DNA from: Ga0077555 sp050187415
Lineage (GTDB): Bacteria; Pseudomonadota; Alphaproteobacteria; Rhizobiales; Hyphomicrobiaceae
DNA length: 64,000 nt
Direction: 5' to 3'
Assembly: GCA_050187415.1 (NCBI GenBank)
Contig: JBFWXN010000011.1
Coordinates: forward strand, 1 to 64,000
Position numbers and translations under genes: made by a program. The notes beneath the pieces were generated by a model. The model was not told where the DNA came from and made no database searches. It saw nothing but the letters and a program-made list of their open reading frames with translations. This document shows, piece after piece, positions 53,030 through 63,635 of the stretch. Positions within the stretch are counted from its first letter, which is position 1, and each line of letters starts with the position of its first letter.

Positions 53030-55247
53030 TTATCGCGAAGGGCGCCGCCACGTCCGCCATGGACGATCCCCATCGTGCGGCATGGACCAGGGTCGATGGC
53101 CACGCGCTTCGGCAACTGTTTGGATCGTGATGCGGATCCCTTCGGCAACAGCCTGCCGGCCCGCGTTCGCCGCAGACGCGACGTACGGGCCGGTCGATCC
53201 CGCCGTTCGCCCGATAAACACCGCGTGCGTGCCGTCGCGCACGACAGCCTCACGAGCCACGACGATCACGCCGCCGGTCCTGCCGCATTTGGGCGTGCCC
53301 TCGCCGAGCCAGATCACGAGGTTGGCACGAGAACAGTCGTCCGCCAGCGCCGCGGGGTGGCGCGCCACGGCTATGCGAGCACCGGCGGCAATCGCCTGGC
53401 AGCCGATCCCGTCACACCGGATCACGTCGCCGGGGCCAACGTCGTTCGCCGCGCGTTGATCGGCATCGTGCTGCAGCCACCGCTCCAACTCGAAGCTGGC
53501 GCGCTTTGCGTTGAGCACCGCAAGTCGCCCGTTTGCCCCTCGCACCGCGATCAACGCACCTTCGGCACCGATCAGGACATCGGGCGCCCGCGAGGTCGGC
53601 GACAGCGCAAGTCCCGCAGCAATCGGCAGGAGGCCTAGCAGGCGCCAACGATGGACCCAAAGGCAGAGCCAAAGGCCGCCGCACAGCATCAACCCGAACG
53701 CCACCGTCGGGATCGAAGGCACCAGCACCACCGCGCCGGGCAGCGCCGCTACCCGGCCTGCGACCCACGACATGCCGTCGATGCCGGCTCCCATCGCCCA
53801 CAAGGGCCCGGCTTCGACGCCGAACGGCATCGCGATCAACGTGGCAAGCGCCGCCGGCATGACCAGCAAATTGCAAAGCGGCACCGCGGCGAGATTGGCC
53901 AGAACCGCGAACTGAGTGCTCTTGTGGAAATGGTAGACGGCAAATGGAGCGACCGCGACGGTCGCGATCATCGTCGTGAGCACGATCGTGCCAACGAAGC
54001 CGGCCGTAGTCAGCAGCCCTCCCGAGCCTCGCTCGTGACCCGCCTCTCGCACCCGCCGCCATGCCTGCCAGGCCTCGACGCTCGAGATGAGCGCGACCAC
54101 CGCCGCAAAGGACATCTGAAAGCCGACGTCGATCAGGCTTTGCGGTGAAAGCACGAGAATGACGAGGGCAGCGAGCGCCACATTGCGCAGGGCCAGCGCC
54201 GGCCGATCGAGCAGGATGGCGACGAACATTACCGAGAGCATGATGGCCGAGCGCACGGCCGGCGGCGACCCACCCGAGATCATCAGATATCCGGTCGTGC
54301 CGGCCAGGCCCCCCGACAGCCGCCCACTTCTTGATCTCGAACCTGAGCGCAAGGATCGGCACGAGCGACAGCAGGAATCGACATGTGACATAGACGGCTC
54401 CCGCAAAGATCGACATGTGCAGGCCCGAGATCGACAGAATGTGGAAGATGCCGCTGTCCCTGTAGGCTTGGTTCGTGCTTTCGGAGATTCCGCCTCGCTC
54501 GCCGGTGATGAGAGCCGCCGCGATCGCCCCGGTCTCGCCGGAAAGCGTTGCGGCCACGCGCCGGCTGATCGTCTGGCGGACGCGCTCGATGGGAACCCAC
54601 AGGGCGAGGCGGAGCGGCATCGGCGCCCCGATCGGCGCGCGCACGGGAGGCCCGCGGGCGGAGCCGACGGCGCCGAGCCCCATGAACCACGCGGATCGCG
54701 CGAAGTCGAAAGCGCCGGGCAACGCAGGTCCCGCAGGTGGCAACAGGCTTGCCGTGACACGAACCTCGTCACCGGGCGAGAAGCTGGCGTCCGACACCGG
54801 AACACGCACGCGAACGCGGCGCGGCGTATGCTCCGGCGCGAGCCGTTCGATGGCCGAAACCGCGAGTGTCAAGCGTTGGCCGCCGCTGAAGCGCGGCTCC
54901 ACGAGTTCGACCCAACCCGTTACGACTGCCGAGCGAAGCTGGCGATCCAGCACCGGTGCACGATAGGTTTCAGTCGCCAGCTTGGCCGCCGCGAAGCCGA
55001 GCGAAAGGCTCGCGACGGCGCCGCCAATCGCGAGCGCGGCGAAACCCCGCCGCCAGACGATCGGCAGGCCCGCCCCAAGCGCCGCCGCCCCGAGGCTCAG
55101 CCAAAGCGCCGGTTCGTCCGGCAAAGCGAAGTAGAGCGCGATACCGCTGCCGAAGAGGACGGGCAGCCAGTAGAAAAGCCGGTCCTGCTCGGCCGCCAGC
55201 ACGGCTACCAGCGATCGGACCAGCCGCACCACGCACCCCCGAAGCAA
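53030..55247 (-). pseudogene. comEC: ComEC/Rec2 family DNA-uptake channel, interrupted by a frameshift
   Basis: Two overlapping minus-strand frames together give one ComEC. The first (from 55247) holds the N-terminal membrane helices, the DUF4131-like domain and the competence domain start (ISISGLHMSIFAGAVY-type: FHILSISGLHMSIFAG) through RFEIKKWAA. The second frame picks up at LSGGLAGTTGYLMISGGSPPAVRSAIM and runs to 53030 through the remaining membrane helices and the C-terminal domain. The change of frame lies at about 54309-54325, beside a run of six C. One extra base (or two missing) explains it. The start is uncertain: TTG 55247 or GTG 55232/55229. The C-terminal beta-lactamase-like domain has lost or lacks clear zinc ligands, as in many alphaproteobacterial copies. 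Either a recent pseudogene or a sequencing error. Confidence 0.85.
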
Positions 55248-55402
55248 TGTGCAAAGAATGACGCAATCACGCCGCTCCCAGCCAGCAGTCGCGGGGGCGG
55301 CGGCCCAAGCCTAGACCGGGGGCCACGCCGAGCGCCAGCGCGCGATCGCCAACGTATCGGAACCGCAGGCCGCGCCATCCTCCGGCAACCGGGAAATTCG
55401 TC

Positions 55403-57109
<1,707 letters not shown>

Positions 57110-57396
57110 GAGATGTCCTCTCCGCTTCGGCCCCTGATGTGGGGGCTCTACGGCGCCCTAGCAAATTCCCGCCCCCGCGCCAAGCCGGAGGCCGAGTGGT
57201 GGGGAAGTGAGAACGGGCTGGCCGGCGACGGTTCGAGGCGTTCAGCAAGCGAGCCCTCGCCCGGAGGCTGGGCGACGCCTTTTATACACAAGCGGTCATC
57301 GGCAGTCCTTCAGGCGACGGCACGAAAGCCGTGACCATACATGTCTGATGTCAGATGCATCGCTTCCAGCGATCGGTATGTAAACGGCAGGGATCG

Positions 57397-58023
57397 TTAG
57401 GCCGGCGAAGCAAAAAGCTTCTGAGCTTCTTCAAAGGTTGCGACGTGCTGCAGTCGCCGCTCCAGCAGAATAAGAGACCCTTTCGATTTTCGATCGGTCC
57501 AGTAGTGACCTTCAATCCGCTGGCAGTCGTAGTCGATGTGTGTGAACAGCGCCGATCCAAAGTGAATCTCGCTTTCGCTGCCGCGATCCTCCAACCTCGG
57601 TATGTTTTGGTACGCGATTGCGAGAGTGAAGAGGTCAGCGCCCTCCTTCGCGAGATTGTCGGCGATCGACGCTGACTTGGCCCGTTCGGAATACAGCCGA
57701 AAGGATAATGAGACGAGGGTTTGGCGAATGACCACATAGACCGCCTTCTGGATGGGTTTTCCATCGTTGCCAACATAGCTGGATGTGAGTTCGCATCTCC
57801 ACGTCCCCGCGAGGTCTGGTCTCTGAACGAGCCATCTCCTGAAGATCGGCCAACGCCAGGCGAAGTGGACGAAGAGTACGGATGCGGTACTGACGGCTGT
57901 AACCGTGGCGCCGAACGGCGTAAGCATCCGCCATGACAGCGGTTCGCCCATGAGGAAGAGAGTTCCGATCCAGACTATCGCCGCCAAGCCGATCGTGGCA
58001 GCTACCTGCGTCCGCAATTGCAT
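57397..58023 (-). CDS. cap15: CBASS effector, Cap15-type (two TM helices plus beta-barrel)
   Basis: Protein of 208 residues with two membrane helices (about 7-25 and 36-53) followed by a beta-rich domain beginning at DLAGTW (70-75) and ending with IEGHYWTDRKSKGSLILLE. This is the plan of the SMODS-associated 2TM, beta-strand-rich effector, Cap15. In the published model a cyclic dinucleotide binds the barrel, the protein oligomerises and the inner membrane is disrupted, killing the infected cell. The ATG at 58023 is chosen because the upstream extension is not membrane-like. The partner CD-NTase lies 751 bases away on the other strand. The base composition is clearly less GC-rich than the glnS side, suggesting transfer. 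Confidence 0.8.
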   Translation of the reverse strand: MQLRTQVAATIGLAAIVWIGTLFLMGEPLSWRMLTPFGATVTAVSTASVLFVHFAWRWPIFRRWLVQRPDLAGTWRCELTSSYVGNDGKPIQKAVYVVIRQTLVSLSFRLYSERAKSASIADNLAKEGADLFTLAIAYQNIPRLEDRGSESEIHFGSALFTHIDYDCQRIEGHYWTDRKSKGSLILLERRLQHVATFEEAQKLFASPA

Positions 58024-58774
58024 CCCCGACCCTCGATCAGTCGTGCTACCAAGAGGCTGCCAGTGAGAGGAAGATCCCAGATATGTCAGAGTGGTCCGTT
58101 GGGGAAATCCTAAGTCGCCTGCCACCGGTAGAGACTACACTCATCCTGTGTTTTTTCACCGGCGAGCATCTGCCACAGTTCGTGGCACCAATGGTTCTGG
58201 CGCCACAGCCACCAGTAAACTGCATGTTCAATGCAGACTTCGCTAGTGTGCGGATATCGGTTCTGGAGCTGAACTCGGCAGCGCACGATGGTGCAGTGAT
58301 GGTCGGCAGGAAGAGCCCAGCGGAAAATTATCGGATCGTCGGGTGGTCGCATCGCATGTTCCCGCCAGACGGACCACGGAAGGGCGCAGCAAACAAAGGT
58401 ACCGCCTACAACAGTTGCCTTGCGATGTCACAAATCGCATCGGTAGACCTGCTCTACCTTCGATCGCGCGGACAACACGTGGTATTCCGACTGGGCGAGC
58501 CCCTGAAGCCTGAATCGCTCTAGCGGACAGCCATAGATTGCGTCGCCGTCACGGCTTCCTCGCGAGACTGGCGCCGTTGCGCCGCATCGTATCGATGACC
58601 TCAGCGTTCCACCATATCCCACGGCGGCGATGTGATTGGGTTCTCTATCAACAACTAAATCAGCTCAGAGGCATTGCGCCGCACACTATCTGTCGGCAAA
58701 CAGGCGGCAGGTGGTGCGCTCGGCCGATTCGGCATGCAGATTGGGTGCGCAGCGGTAGCGGAATTTGGTTGCAC
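58024..58774. other. Spacer between the CBASS effector and cyclase genes, with unresolved open frames
   Basis: Two frames overlap on opposite strands. Plus 58083-58523 (146 residues) has mixed codon use and no recognisable motif. Minus 58110-58352 (80 residues, open to about 58430) is tryptophan-rich (CIEHAVYWWLWRQNHWCHELW) and sits 86 bases upstream of the effector in the same orientation. Neither has a strong Shine-Dalgarno, and I cannot support either as a gene. A 6-bp hairpin TGCCAC/GTGGCA occurs at 58171-58187. The promoters of both CBASS genes should be here. Confidence 0.4.
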
Positions 58775-59719
58775 ATGGCACGCTCGCGGAGCGATTGGAA
58801 TAGCCGCTTCGAGCACTGGCAGCGCCCCGCCAGCGACTCGGAGGAACAGAAAATCGAACGGGCGGCGCGAATGGTTCGCGACGCGCTCGCCAAGAACGCG
58901 TGGCTCTCGGCTGAGGGCACATCCGTCGTTGCGCAAGGTTCCTATTACAACAACACGAACATTCGGTTGGACTCGGACATGGACCTCAGGGTCGTGCACC
59001 CTGGCATCAAGGTGCAGTACCACCCGAATGTGCATGTAGAATCTGCCGACCAGCTTCTGAGTTACACCTCTGCTGGTTCGTCACTCGCGTCCTTGAATTC
59101 CCGGATGCGTGCGGAGGTGGCGGCGGCCCTCAGAAGCGAGTTTGGATTTCGGAACGTGGATGACTCCGGCAGCCGCGCCATCCATGTGAAGTCACTGCCG
59201 GGCAGCCGTGCCGAGGTGGACGTCGTGCCGTCCTTCGTGCTGCACCATGTGATGTGGATCGACGCAACCAAAGAATACCTCACGACCCGTGGCATCGGAA
59301 TCCTTTCAAAGGACACGACCGCGTGGACATTTAACTTCCCAAATCAGCACTACGAGAATGGCGTCACGAAGAGGAGCCGCACTAAGCACCGCTTCAAGCG
59401 GTGCGTCCGGATGCTCAAACGCATGCGGAACGAGATGCAGGAGCTTGGTTTGCGTGCCGCTGAACCGATCCCGTCTTACCTCATCGAGTGCCTCGCTTTT
59501 CGGGTCGACGACGCATTCTATCTGGACGACACGGATGATCACTTCAATCGGATCAACTGGATCATCCGCCAACTGCAGCAACTGGCAGCTGACCAAAACT
59601 GGGTAGCGCATGCGACTGAAATCAACGACGTGAAGAGGCTCTTCGGTAGCTGGCAGGGATGGACCTCCGCGCAAGTCGTCGATTTTCTCAAAGCGGCCCG
59701 GACACATCTGGAGAGTTGA
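58775..59719 (+). CDS. CBASS CD-NTase (cGAS/DncV-like nucleotidyltransferase)
   Basis: Nucleotidyltransferase of 314 residues. The G-S motif lies in VAQGSYYNNTNIRLDSDMDLRVV, with Gly55-Ser56 and the metal-binding pair Asp68/Asp70. The third acid is Asp149 in AEVDVVPSF. The C-terminal helical half (about 190-314) includes KHRFKRCVRMLKRMRNEM and PSYLIECLAF, as in SMODS/CdnE-type enzymes. It is expected to make a cyclic oligonucleotide on phage infection that activates the Cap15-type effector. The ATG at 58775 is chosen; the upstream frame to 58538 is unlike the family. No Cap2/Cap3 or HORMA/TRIP13 genes are adjacent, so this is a minimal type I system. Confidence 0.88.
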   Translation: MARSRSDWNSRFEHWQRPASDSEEQKIERAARMVRDALAKNAWLSAEGTSVVAQGSYYNNTNIRLDSDMDLRVVHPGIKVQYHPNVHVESADQLLSYTSAGSSLASLNSRMRAEVAAALRSEFGFRNVDDSGSRAIHVKSLPGSRAEVDVVPSFVLHHVMWIDATKEYLTTRGIGILSKDTTAWTFNFPNQHYENGVTKRSRTKHRFKRCVRMLKRMRNEMQELGLRAAEPIPSYLIECLAFRVDDAFYLDDTDDHFNRINWIIRQLQQLAADQNWVAHATEINDVKRLFGSWQGWTSAQVVDFLKAARTHLES

Positions 59720-59856
59720 ACGCCGGCATCATCGATCTCAATTTTCGAGAATGAAGGGTAAGCGGACGTCGTTTGGAGTTGGTGCAAGCCGTCCTACCGC
59801 AGGAGGCTCAATGCCCGCTTCCTCCGCCTTGCGTCGCTACCACGGCTCTCCCAACA

Positions 59857-60399
59857 TCAATTCTTCGCCTTCCACGCCTTGATGGATTTGAGGGCGGTTT
59901 GGATGTGGCTTTCGGCGTCGGAGGCAGTCAGCACCGAATGGATGTTGCCGCCGGGCGCAATCACGTAGGACGTGCGGCTGGCCATGACGCGAGCGCCGGA
60001 TCCCCGCAAAACATCGTAGGCGCGCACCACGTTGCCATCGGGATCGGCGCCAACCGGAAACTTGTCACGACATCCCAATGTCGAAAATTCGCGTTGGGTT
60101 TCCAAAGTATCGGTCGATATGCCGATCACCGAGGCGCCGAGCGCCTCGAATTCCGTCGTAGCCTCGGCAAAAAGATGAGCTTCCTCGGTGCACACCGTCG
60201 TGAAACTTTTCGGATAGAAATAGACGACGACCGGCCCCTTGATCAGCGCCTTCGCCAGATCGAAGGTTATGTCCTTGCCTCCCAGAGCGGCAGGGATGGA
60301 GAAAGCCGGTGCAAGCGATCCGATTTTCAATTCGGCTTTGGCGCGTGTCGGGACGAGCGCCAGCAGACAGATCAGAAGGGCGTGCGAGAGGAATTTCAT
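59857..60399 (-). CDS. Secreted peroxiredoxin (AhpC/TSA, Bcp-like)
   Basis: Thiol peroxidase of 180 residues with a signal peptide (about 1-23, ending RAKAE). The peroxidatic Cys70 lies in FYPKSFTTVC, the P-x-x-x-T-x-x-C pattern of the family. A possible resolving Cys110 lies in STLGCRDKFP. The fold continues through VGADPDGNVVRAYDV and RTSYVIAPGG. The export signal suggests that it detoxifies peroxides in the periplasm. It marks the right edge of the CBASS island. Confidence 0.88.
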   Translation of the reverse strand: MKFLSHALLICLLALVPTRAKAELKIGSLAPAFSIPAALGGKDITFDLAKALIKGPVVVYFYPKSFTTVCTEEAHLFAEATTEFEALGASVIGISTDTLETQREFSTLGCRDKFPVGADPDGNVVRAYDVLRGSGARVMASRTSYVIAPGGNIHSVLTASDAESHIQTALKSIKAWKAKN

Positions 60400-60642
60400 A
60401 CATCGCTCCTCGACGTTCGAACTCGCGGTTCTCGGCCGGCGAGCCTAGCTTAGACGTCGCGGCAGCGCCAACGGCAAGCCCGAGCGTCGCGTTTTCCGGC
60501 CGACCTATGCTTTGCCCTTCGGCCACCCACCGAGAAGCGGCGTTACCGCCATGGTGCACCGGCAGAATCAGCCATCGTCCCGTTGATTTGCTGCTGACCT
60601 CCTCCCAGATTTCATTCATTCTGCGGTTAAGGGAGGTACCGC

Positions 60643-61617
60643 ATGACAAAACCAATACTTGCGGTCGATGATCTCACTGTCCGTTTTCATCTCAAACGCG
60701 GCACCCTGACGGCTGTCGATGGCGTCTCCTTCTCGATCGGCCAGCAGGAGACGTTCGGTCTCGTTGGCGAGTCGGGTTCCGGAAAGACCGTCACGGCGCG
60801 CGCGCTGATGCGCCTCATTCCAACGCCGCCGGGCGAAATATCGCGAGGCAGGGTCGAGTTCGGCGGCTCTGATGTGCTCAGTCTCGACAACGATGCCATG
60901 CGCGCCTTGCGCGGCCGGCGTATCGCCATGGTGTTCCAGGAACCCATGAGCGCGCTCAATCCCGTCTACACCGTCGGCGCCCAGATCACCGACGTGCTCC
61001 GAACAAACCTGGGATTGAGCGGGCGAGCGGCCAAAGAGCGAGCCGCCGAATTGCTGAGCCTTGTCGGCATTCCGTCGGCGCAGGCCCGGCTCAAGAGCTA
61101 TGTGCACGAGTTCTCCGGCGGCATGCGCCAGCGCGTCATGCTGGCTTTGGCCATTTCCTGCAACCCGACCTTCTTGATCGCCGACGAACCGACTACGGCT
61201 CTCGACGTCACGATCCAGGCGACGATCCTCGAACTCATTCGCTCCATGATCGAGCGGTTCGACATGTCGCTCTTGTTCATTACGCACAATCTCGGAGTCG
61301 TCGCGCATGCCTGCGACAAGGTCGGCGTCATGTACGCATCCCACCTCGTCGAACTGGGCGCCAAGCAGGAAATCTTCTCGCGACCGCAGCATCCCTACAC
61401 CGTCGGGCTGCTGAATTCGATCCCGCGCCTCGACACCAGCGAGCGCTACCTCACGCCGATCGACGGCACGGTATGCAACATGCTCGACCCACCGGGTGGC
61501 TGCAAATTCCATCCGCGCTGCGTCCATGCCACCGACCGATGCCGGAGCGAGATGCCCCGCCTCCGGGAGATCGCGCCCGGTCATCTAGCAGCCTGCCATC
61601 TCCACGACCGCCAATAG
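60643..61617 (+). CDS. Dipeptide/oligopeptide ABC transporter ATP-binding protein (DppD/OppD)
   Basis: ATPase of 324 residues. Walker A is GESGSGKT (about 45-52), signature EFSGGMRQRVMLALAI, and Walker B FLIADEPTTALDVT. The C-terminal oligo_HPY domain (about 235-300) holds cysteines in CKFHPRCVHATDRC typical of a 4Fe-4S-like motif in this group. It pairs with the second ATPase gene 28 bases downstream. A GGGAGG site precedes the ATG at 60643. Confidence 0.93.
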   Translation: MTKPILAVDDLTVRFHLKRGTLTAVDGVSFSIGQQETFGLVGESGSGKTVTARALMRLIPTPPGEISRGRVEFGGSDVLSLDNDAMRALRGRRIAMVFQEPMSALNPVYTVGAQITDVLRTNLGLSGRAAKERAAELLSLVGIPSAQARLKSYVHEFSGGMRQRVMLALAISCNPTFLIADEPTTALDVTIQATILELIRSMIERFDMSLLFITHNLGVVAHACDKVGVMYASHLVELGAKQEIFSRPQHPYTVGLLNSIPRLDTSERYLTPIDGTVCNMLDPPGGCKFHPRCVHATDRCRSEMPRLREIAPGHLAACHLHDRQ

Positions 61618-61645
61618 ATGCGCCTTGCAGTCCGCGAGCAAAACC

Positions 61646-62635
61646 ATGAACGCTGCAGCCCCTCTTCTCAAGGTCAGCAACCTCGCAAAGCACTACACGC
61701 TCGGTGGAGACCTCGTTTCGCGTATTGCCGGCCAGACCCGGACGCTAAAGGCCGTCGACGACGTCAGCTTCGAAGTCAGGGCCGGTGAAACACTTGGCCT
61801 TGTAGGTGAATCCGGATGCGGAAAATCGACGACAGCACGCCTGGTCACGCGGCTTATCAAGCCCACATCGGGCAGGATCGAGCTCGACGGCGACGATTTG
61901 CTCTCGAAGTCCGGCCGGCAACTTCTCGAGGCGCGCAAGAAACTGCAACTCGTCTTTCAGGATCCCTATTCGTCGCTCAATCCGCGCAAGACCATCATGC
62001 AAATTCTCGAGCGGCCGCTGATCATTCACGGGCTTGCCCGGAGCTGGGCGGAGCGACGCTCGCGCGTGCTCGAGCTGCTGAACCTCGTGGGCCTCGGCCG
62101 TGAGCACATCGACCGCTATCCGCACGAGTTCTCAGGGGGACAGCGCCAGCGCATCGCGATCGCGCGAGCCCTTGTCGTCGAGCCCGACATCGTCATCGGC
62201 GATGAGCCCGTGTCGGCACTCGATGTCTCGATCCAGGCGCAGATCCTGAACCTCTTCCGGGAACTGCAGGAAAAGCTCGGCCTCACCTACCTCTTCATCG
62301 CTCATGACCTGAGCGTCATCCGCCATATCTCGGACCGCGTTGCCGTGATGTACGTCGGCAAGATCGTCGAGTCCGGCCCCGTGAAGGACATTTTCAAGTC
62401 GCCTCGCCATCCCTATACGCAGGCGCTGATGGCGGCTGTCCCGATCCCCGATCCGGCAAGCCCGCCGCCCAAACTGATGTTGTCGGGTGAAGTTGCCACT
62501 CCGATCGATCCCCCTCCCGGCTGCCGGCTTTCGAAGCGCTGCCCGATGGCGACGCCGAACTGTCGGAGCGAGCCACCACAACTGCGCGAGGTGGCCGCCG
62601 GTCATCTGGTCGCCTGCCACAACATCGCGGCCTGA
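61646..62635 (+). CDS. Dipeptide/oligopeptide ABC transporter ATP-binding protein (DppF/OppF)
   Basis: Second ATPase, 329 residues. Walker A is GESGCGKST, signature EFSGGQRQRIAIARAL and Walker B IVIGDEPVSALDVS. The C-terminal oligo_HPY domain has PPGCRLSKRCPMATPNC. The ATG at 61646 fits; an in-frame TTG at 61625 lies just after the previous gene. The two permease genes are convergent from the other side (stop 62669), which is unusual for this transporter class. Confidence 0.93.
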   Translation: MNAAAPLLKVSNLAKHYTLGGDLVSRIAGQTRTLKAVDDVSFEVRAGETLGLVGESGCGKSTTARLVTRLIKPTSGRIELDGDDLLSKSGRQLLEARKKLQLVFQDPYSSLNPRKTIMQILERPLIIHGLARSWAERRSRVLELLNLVGLGREHIDRYPHEFSGGQRQRIAIARALVVEPDIVIGDEPVSALDVSIQAQILNLFRELQEKLGLTYLFIAHDLSVIRHISDRVAVMYVGKIVESGPVKDIFKSPRHPYTQALMAAVPIPDPASPPPKLMLSGEVATPIDPPPGCRLSKRCPMATPNCRSEPPQLREVAAGHLVACHNIAA

Positions 62636-62668
62636 CGTATCCCGATGCGTCACGGGAGTGCCGCGGCC

Positions 62669-63619
62669 TCAACGCTCCGACAGTCGCGGGTCCAGGATAT
62701 CGCGCAGGCCGTCGCCGAACAGGTTGAAGGCCAACACCGAGAAGCAGATTGCAAGACCGGGAAACACCGCGATCATCGGATGCGTTTCCATATGATCGCG
62801 GGCGGTCGACAGATCGGCACCCCAATCCGGCGTCGGTGGCGGTGTGCCGAGGCCCAAAAACGAAAGTGCCGCGACAATCAGGATCGTGAAGCCGAGACGC
62901 GTCGTGACCACCACGATCAAGGGCGACGTGCAGTTCGGCAAAATCTGCCTGAGCGCGATACTGAGCGAGCCTTCCCCGATCACCTGAGACGCCTCGACAT
63001 ATTCCTTTCGCGCCTCGACGAGCGCGACGCTTCGCGACAGGCGTGCCACTTGCGGTATGAAAGCAAATCCGAGCGCAAAAACCAGAATGGCATCGTTCCA
63101 CGCACCTTCGAGCTTCCACTCGCGCGCAATTGTGACGATCAGCAGGTAGAGCAGGAGGCCCGGGAAGGCCAGCAACCCATCGACCACGCGCATGCTCACC
63201 GCATCGACGCGCCCACCGTAGAATCCGGACAGAATACCGAACGGTACACCAAAGACGAGACCGAACGCCACGGACGCCAGACAGACCGCGATCGTTCGCT
63301 GCCCCCCGTAAAGCACGCGCGAGTAGATGTCGCGTCCGAATTTGTCGGTGCCGAAATAATGCTTGCTGCTCATCGGCGCCAGCCGCTCGCGGTAATTGGG
63401 TTTGGTCGGATTGTGCGTCGCGATCACCGGCGTGAAGACACAAGAGAGAAATACGAACAGCAGCATTATTCCGCCTATGGTGGCGGTCCTGCTTTTGCGT
63501 AATTCACGAAAGGCGTTGCGAAGCGATGCAAGCATTCGGTTGGCGCGAACACGCCAAGCCCGATCCTCGCCGACGAGAAGCCCGTCGTGACGGCGGCGCG
63601 TGATGAGTGGCTTGTCCAT
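62669..63619 (-). CDS. Dipeptide/oligopeptide ABC transporter permease (DppC/OppC)
   Basis: Inner membrane permease of 316 residues. An N-terminal OppC_N helix (about 48-70) is followed by FGTDKFGRDIYSRVLYGGQRTI (the FGTDxxGRD hallmark), five more helices and the EAA loop EASQVIGEGSLSIALRQILPN that contacts the ATPase. GLGTPPPTPDWG near the end is typical. It begins 16 bases after the dppB-like gene in the same direction. Confidence 0.92.
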   Translation of the reverse strand: MDKPLITRRRHDGLLVGEDRAWRVRANRMLASLRNAFRELRKSRTATIGGIMLLFVFLSCVFTPVIATHNPTKPNYRERLAPMSSKHYFGTDKFGRDIYSRVLYGGQRTIAVCLASVAFGLVFGVPFGILSGFYGGRVDAVSMRVVDGLLAFPGLLLYLLIVTIAREWKLEGAWNDAILVFALGFAFIPQVARLSRSVALVEARKEYVEASQVIGEGSLSIALRQILPNCTSPLIVVVTTRLGFTILIVAALSFLGLGTPPPTPDWGADLSTARDHMETHPMIAVFPGLAICFSVLAFNLFGDGLRDILDPRLSER

Positions 63620-63635
63620 TGTCCCTCTCTACCCC

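Noticed and set aside
58083..58523. A 146-residue plus frame in the CBASS spacer as a third CBASS gene
   Set aside because: No motif, weak ribosome site, mixed codon use and an equally open antisense frame; kept only as an unresolved observation.
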